Both the position numbers and the translations under genes were made by a program. From Coriobacteriaceae bacterium (lineage in GTDB: Bacteria > Actinomycetota > Coriobacteriia > Coriobacteriales > UBA8131), in assembly GCA_012515495.1 (NCBI GenBank), contig JAAYYH010000073.1, positions 1-7,035 of the forward strand: a stretch of DNA of 7,035 bases, written 5' to 3'. Each line of letters opens with the position of its first letter. Positions within the stretch are counted from its first letter, which is position 1. Shown one piece after another: positions 6,241-7,035 of the stretch. Below the pieces are notes generated by a model that worked only from the letters and a program-made list of their open reading frames with translations, searched no databases and was not told the origin of the DNA.

Positions 6241-7035
6241 GTGACTGTCAAGGTAGGTATCAACGGGTTTGGCCGCATTGGCCGTTTGGTTTTCAGGGCC
6301 ATGGAGTCCGATCCAGAGGCTGAGGTTGTTGCAGTTAACGATTTGGGCGATGTGCCAACCATGGCTCACTTGCTCAAGTATGACTCAATCCACGGTCGGG
6401 TTTTTGACGAGGTGATAGCAGGCGAAGGCGGTTTTACTGTCGATGGACGCTTTGTCAGAGTGCTCAGTGAGCGCGATCCGGGTAACCTCCCTTGGGGTGA
6501 ACTGGGTGTTGATCTGGTAGTCGAGTCCACTGGTTTCTTCACAGACGCGTTGAAGGCCAAGGCACATATCGATGCTGGCGCCAAGAAGGTCATCATCTCG
6601 GCTCCCGCCAAGAACGAGGACATAACCATCGTTATGGGTGTCAATGACGATAAGTATGACCCTGCCGTGCATCATATCGTCTCAAATGCCTCTTGTACCA
6701 CTAACTGCCTGGCACCGTTTGCCAAGGTGCTGATGGATAATTTTGGTATCAAACGCGGTTTCATGAACACCATCCATGCCTATACGAATGACCAGAAGAT
6801 CCTCGACCTTCCGCATTCTGACCTGCGCCGCGCCCGTGCGGCAGCTCTATCGATGATTCCCACCACAACTGGTGCGGCTCGCGCTGTCTCGCTTGTACTG
6901 CCGGAGCTAAAGGGCAAGATGGATGGCATGGCCACCAGAGTCCCCACCCCTGACGGTTCGATGGTTGACTTGGTAGTCGAGTTGGAGCGTGAGACCACTG
7001 TCGCCGAGATTAACGCCGCTATGAAGGCAGCCGCC
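6241..7035 (+). CDS. gap: Glyceraldehyde-3-phosphate dehydrogenase, NAD type, N-terminal part (3' end outside window)
   Basis: GAPDH converts glyceraldehyde 3-phosphate, phosphate and NAD to 1,3-bisphosphoglycerate in glycolysis. The window holds 265 residues of the usual 330-340, with no stop before the edge. The Rossmann loop INGFGRIGR is at 8-16. The catalytic cysteine is Cys152 (SNASCTTNC) and its partner is His179 (HAYTND). Asp34, Leu190 and Pro191 correspond to the residues that favour NAD over NADP, so a glycolytic role is likelier than a biosynthetic NADP enzyme. The C-terminal-domain motif RARAAALSMIPTTTGAA is intact. The start is GTG at 6241, supported by AGGAG and by the family N-terminus. 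The gene is 37 bases after whiA with no terminator or clear promoter between, so read-through from whiA is likely. No cggR-type repressor gene precedes it. pgk and tpiA would be expected downstream but are outside the window. Confidence 0.97.
   Translation, partial: MTVKVGINGFGRIGRLVFRAMESDPEAEVVAVNDLGDVPTMAHLLKYDSIHGRVFDEVIAGEGGFTVDGRFVRVLSERDPGNLPWGELGVDLVVESTGFFTDALKAKAHIDAGAKKVIISAPAKNEDITIVMGVNDDKYDPAVHHIVSNASCTTNCLAPFAKVLMDNFGIKRGFMNTIHAYTNDQKILDLPHSDLRRARAAALSMIPTTTGAARAVSLVLPELKGKMDGMATRVPTPDGSMVDLVVELERETTVAEINAAMKAAA

Overview
The window is a compact, one-directional (+ strand) block of six protein genes: the 3' part of uvrA, then complete uvrC, rapZ (yvcJ), yvcK and whiA, then the 5' part of gap (glyceraldehyde-3-phosphate dehydrogenase). 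Almost every base is coding. The gaps are 7, 78 and 47 bases, then a 43-base overlap, then 37 bases. No tRNA, rRNA, mobile element, CRISPR array or convincing terminator is visible.

The organism is most likely an actinobacterium, with Coriobacteriia as the best guess. Three observations point that way. The order uvrC-rapZ-yvcK-whiA leading directly into gap, with no cggR-type repressor gene before gap, is the actinobacterial form of a cluster shared with Firmicutes. RapZ has an arginine in place of the Walker A lysine (GMSGAGRT), as I recall from actinobacterial homologues. The UvrC cysteine region also has an unusual form that I recall from Coriobacteriia. Base composition looks only moderately GC-rich by eye, unlike streptomycetes or mycobacteria. 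The class is inferred from memory of sequences, not from a search.

Layout: 1-1218 is the C-terminal ABC half of UvrA (damage recognition). 1226-3139 is UvrC, the dual-incision nuclease that acts after UvrA and UvrB. After a 78-base gap with a possible -10 element come RapZ (3218-4135), a P-loop NTPase; YvcK (4183-5325), a UDP-sugar-binding regulator of carbon and cell-wall metabolism; and WhiA (5283-6203), a DNA-binding regulator with a degenerate homing-endonuclease fold. The glycolytic gap gene starts at 6241 and runs off the window.

The block therefore joins two excision-repair genes to three conserved regulators and to glycolysis. The tight spacing suggests co-transcription, possibly with an extra promoter before rapZ. 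I see no undescribed system here. The points worth a second look are the UvrC cysteine motif with its insertion, the RapZ P-loop and its non-basic C-terminus, the unclear yvcK start, and the yvcK/whiA overlap.
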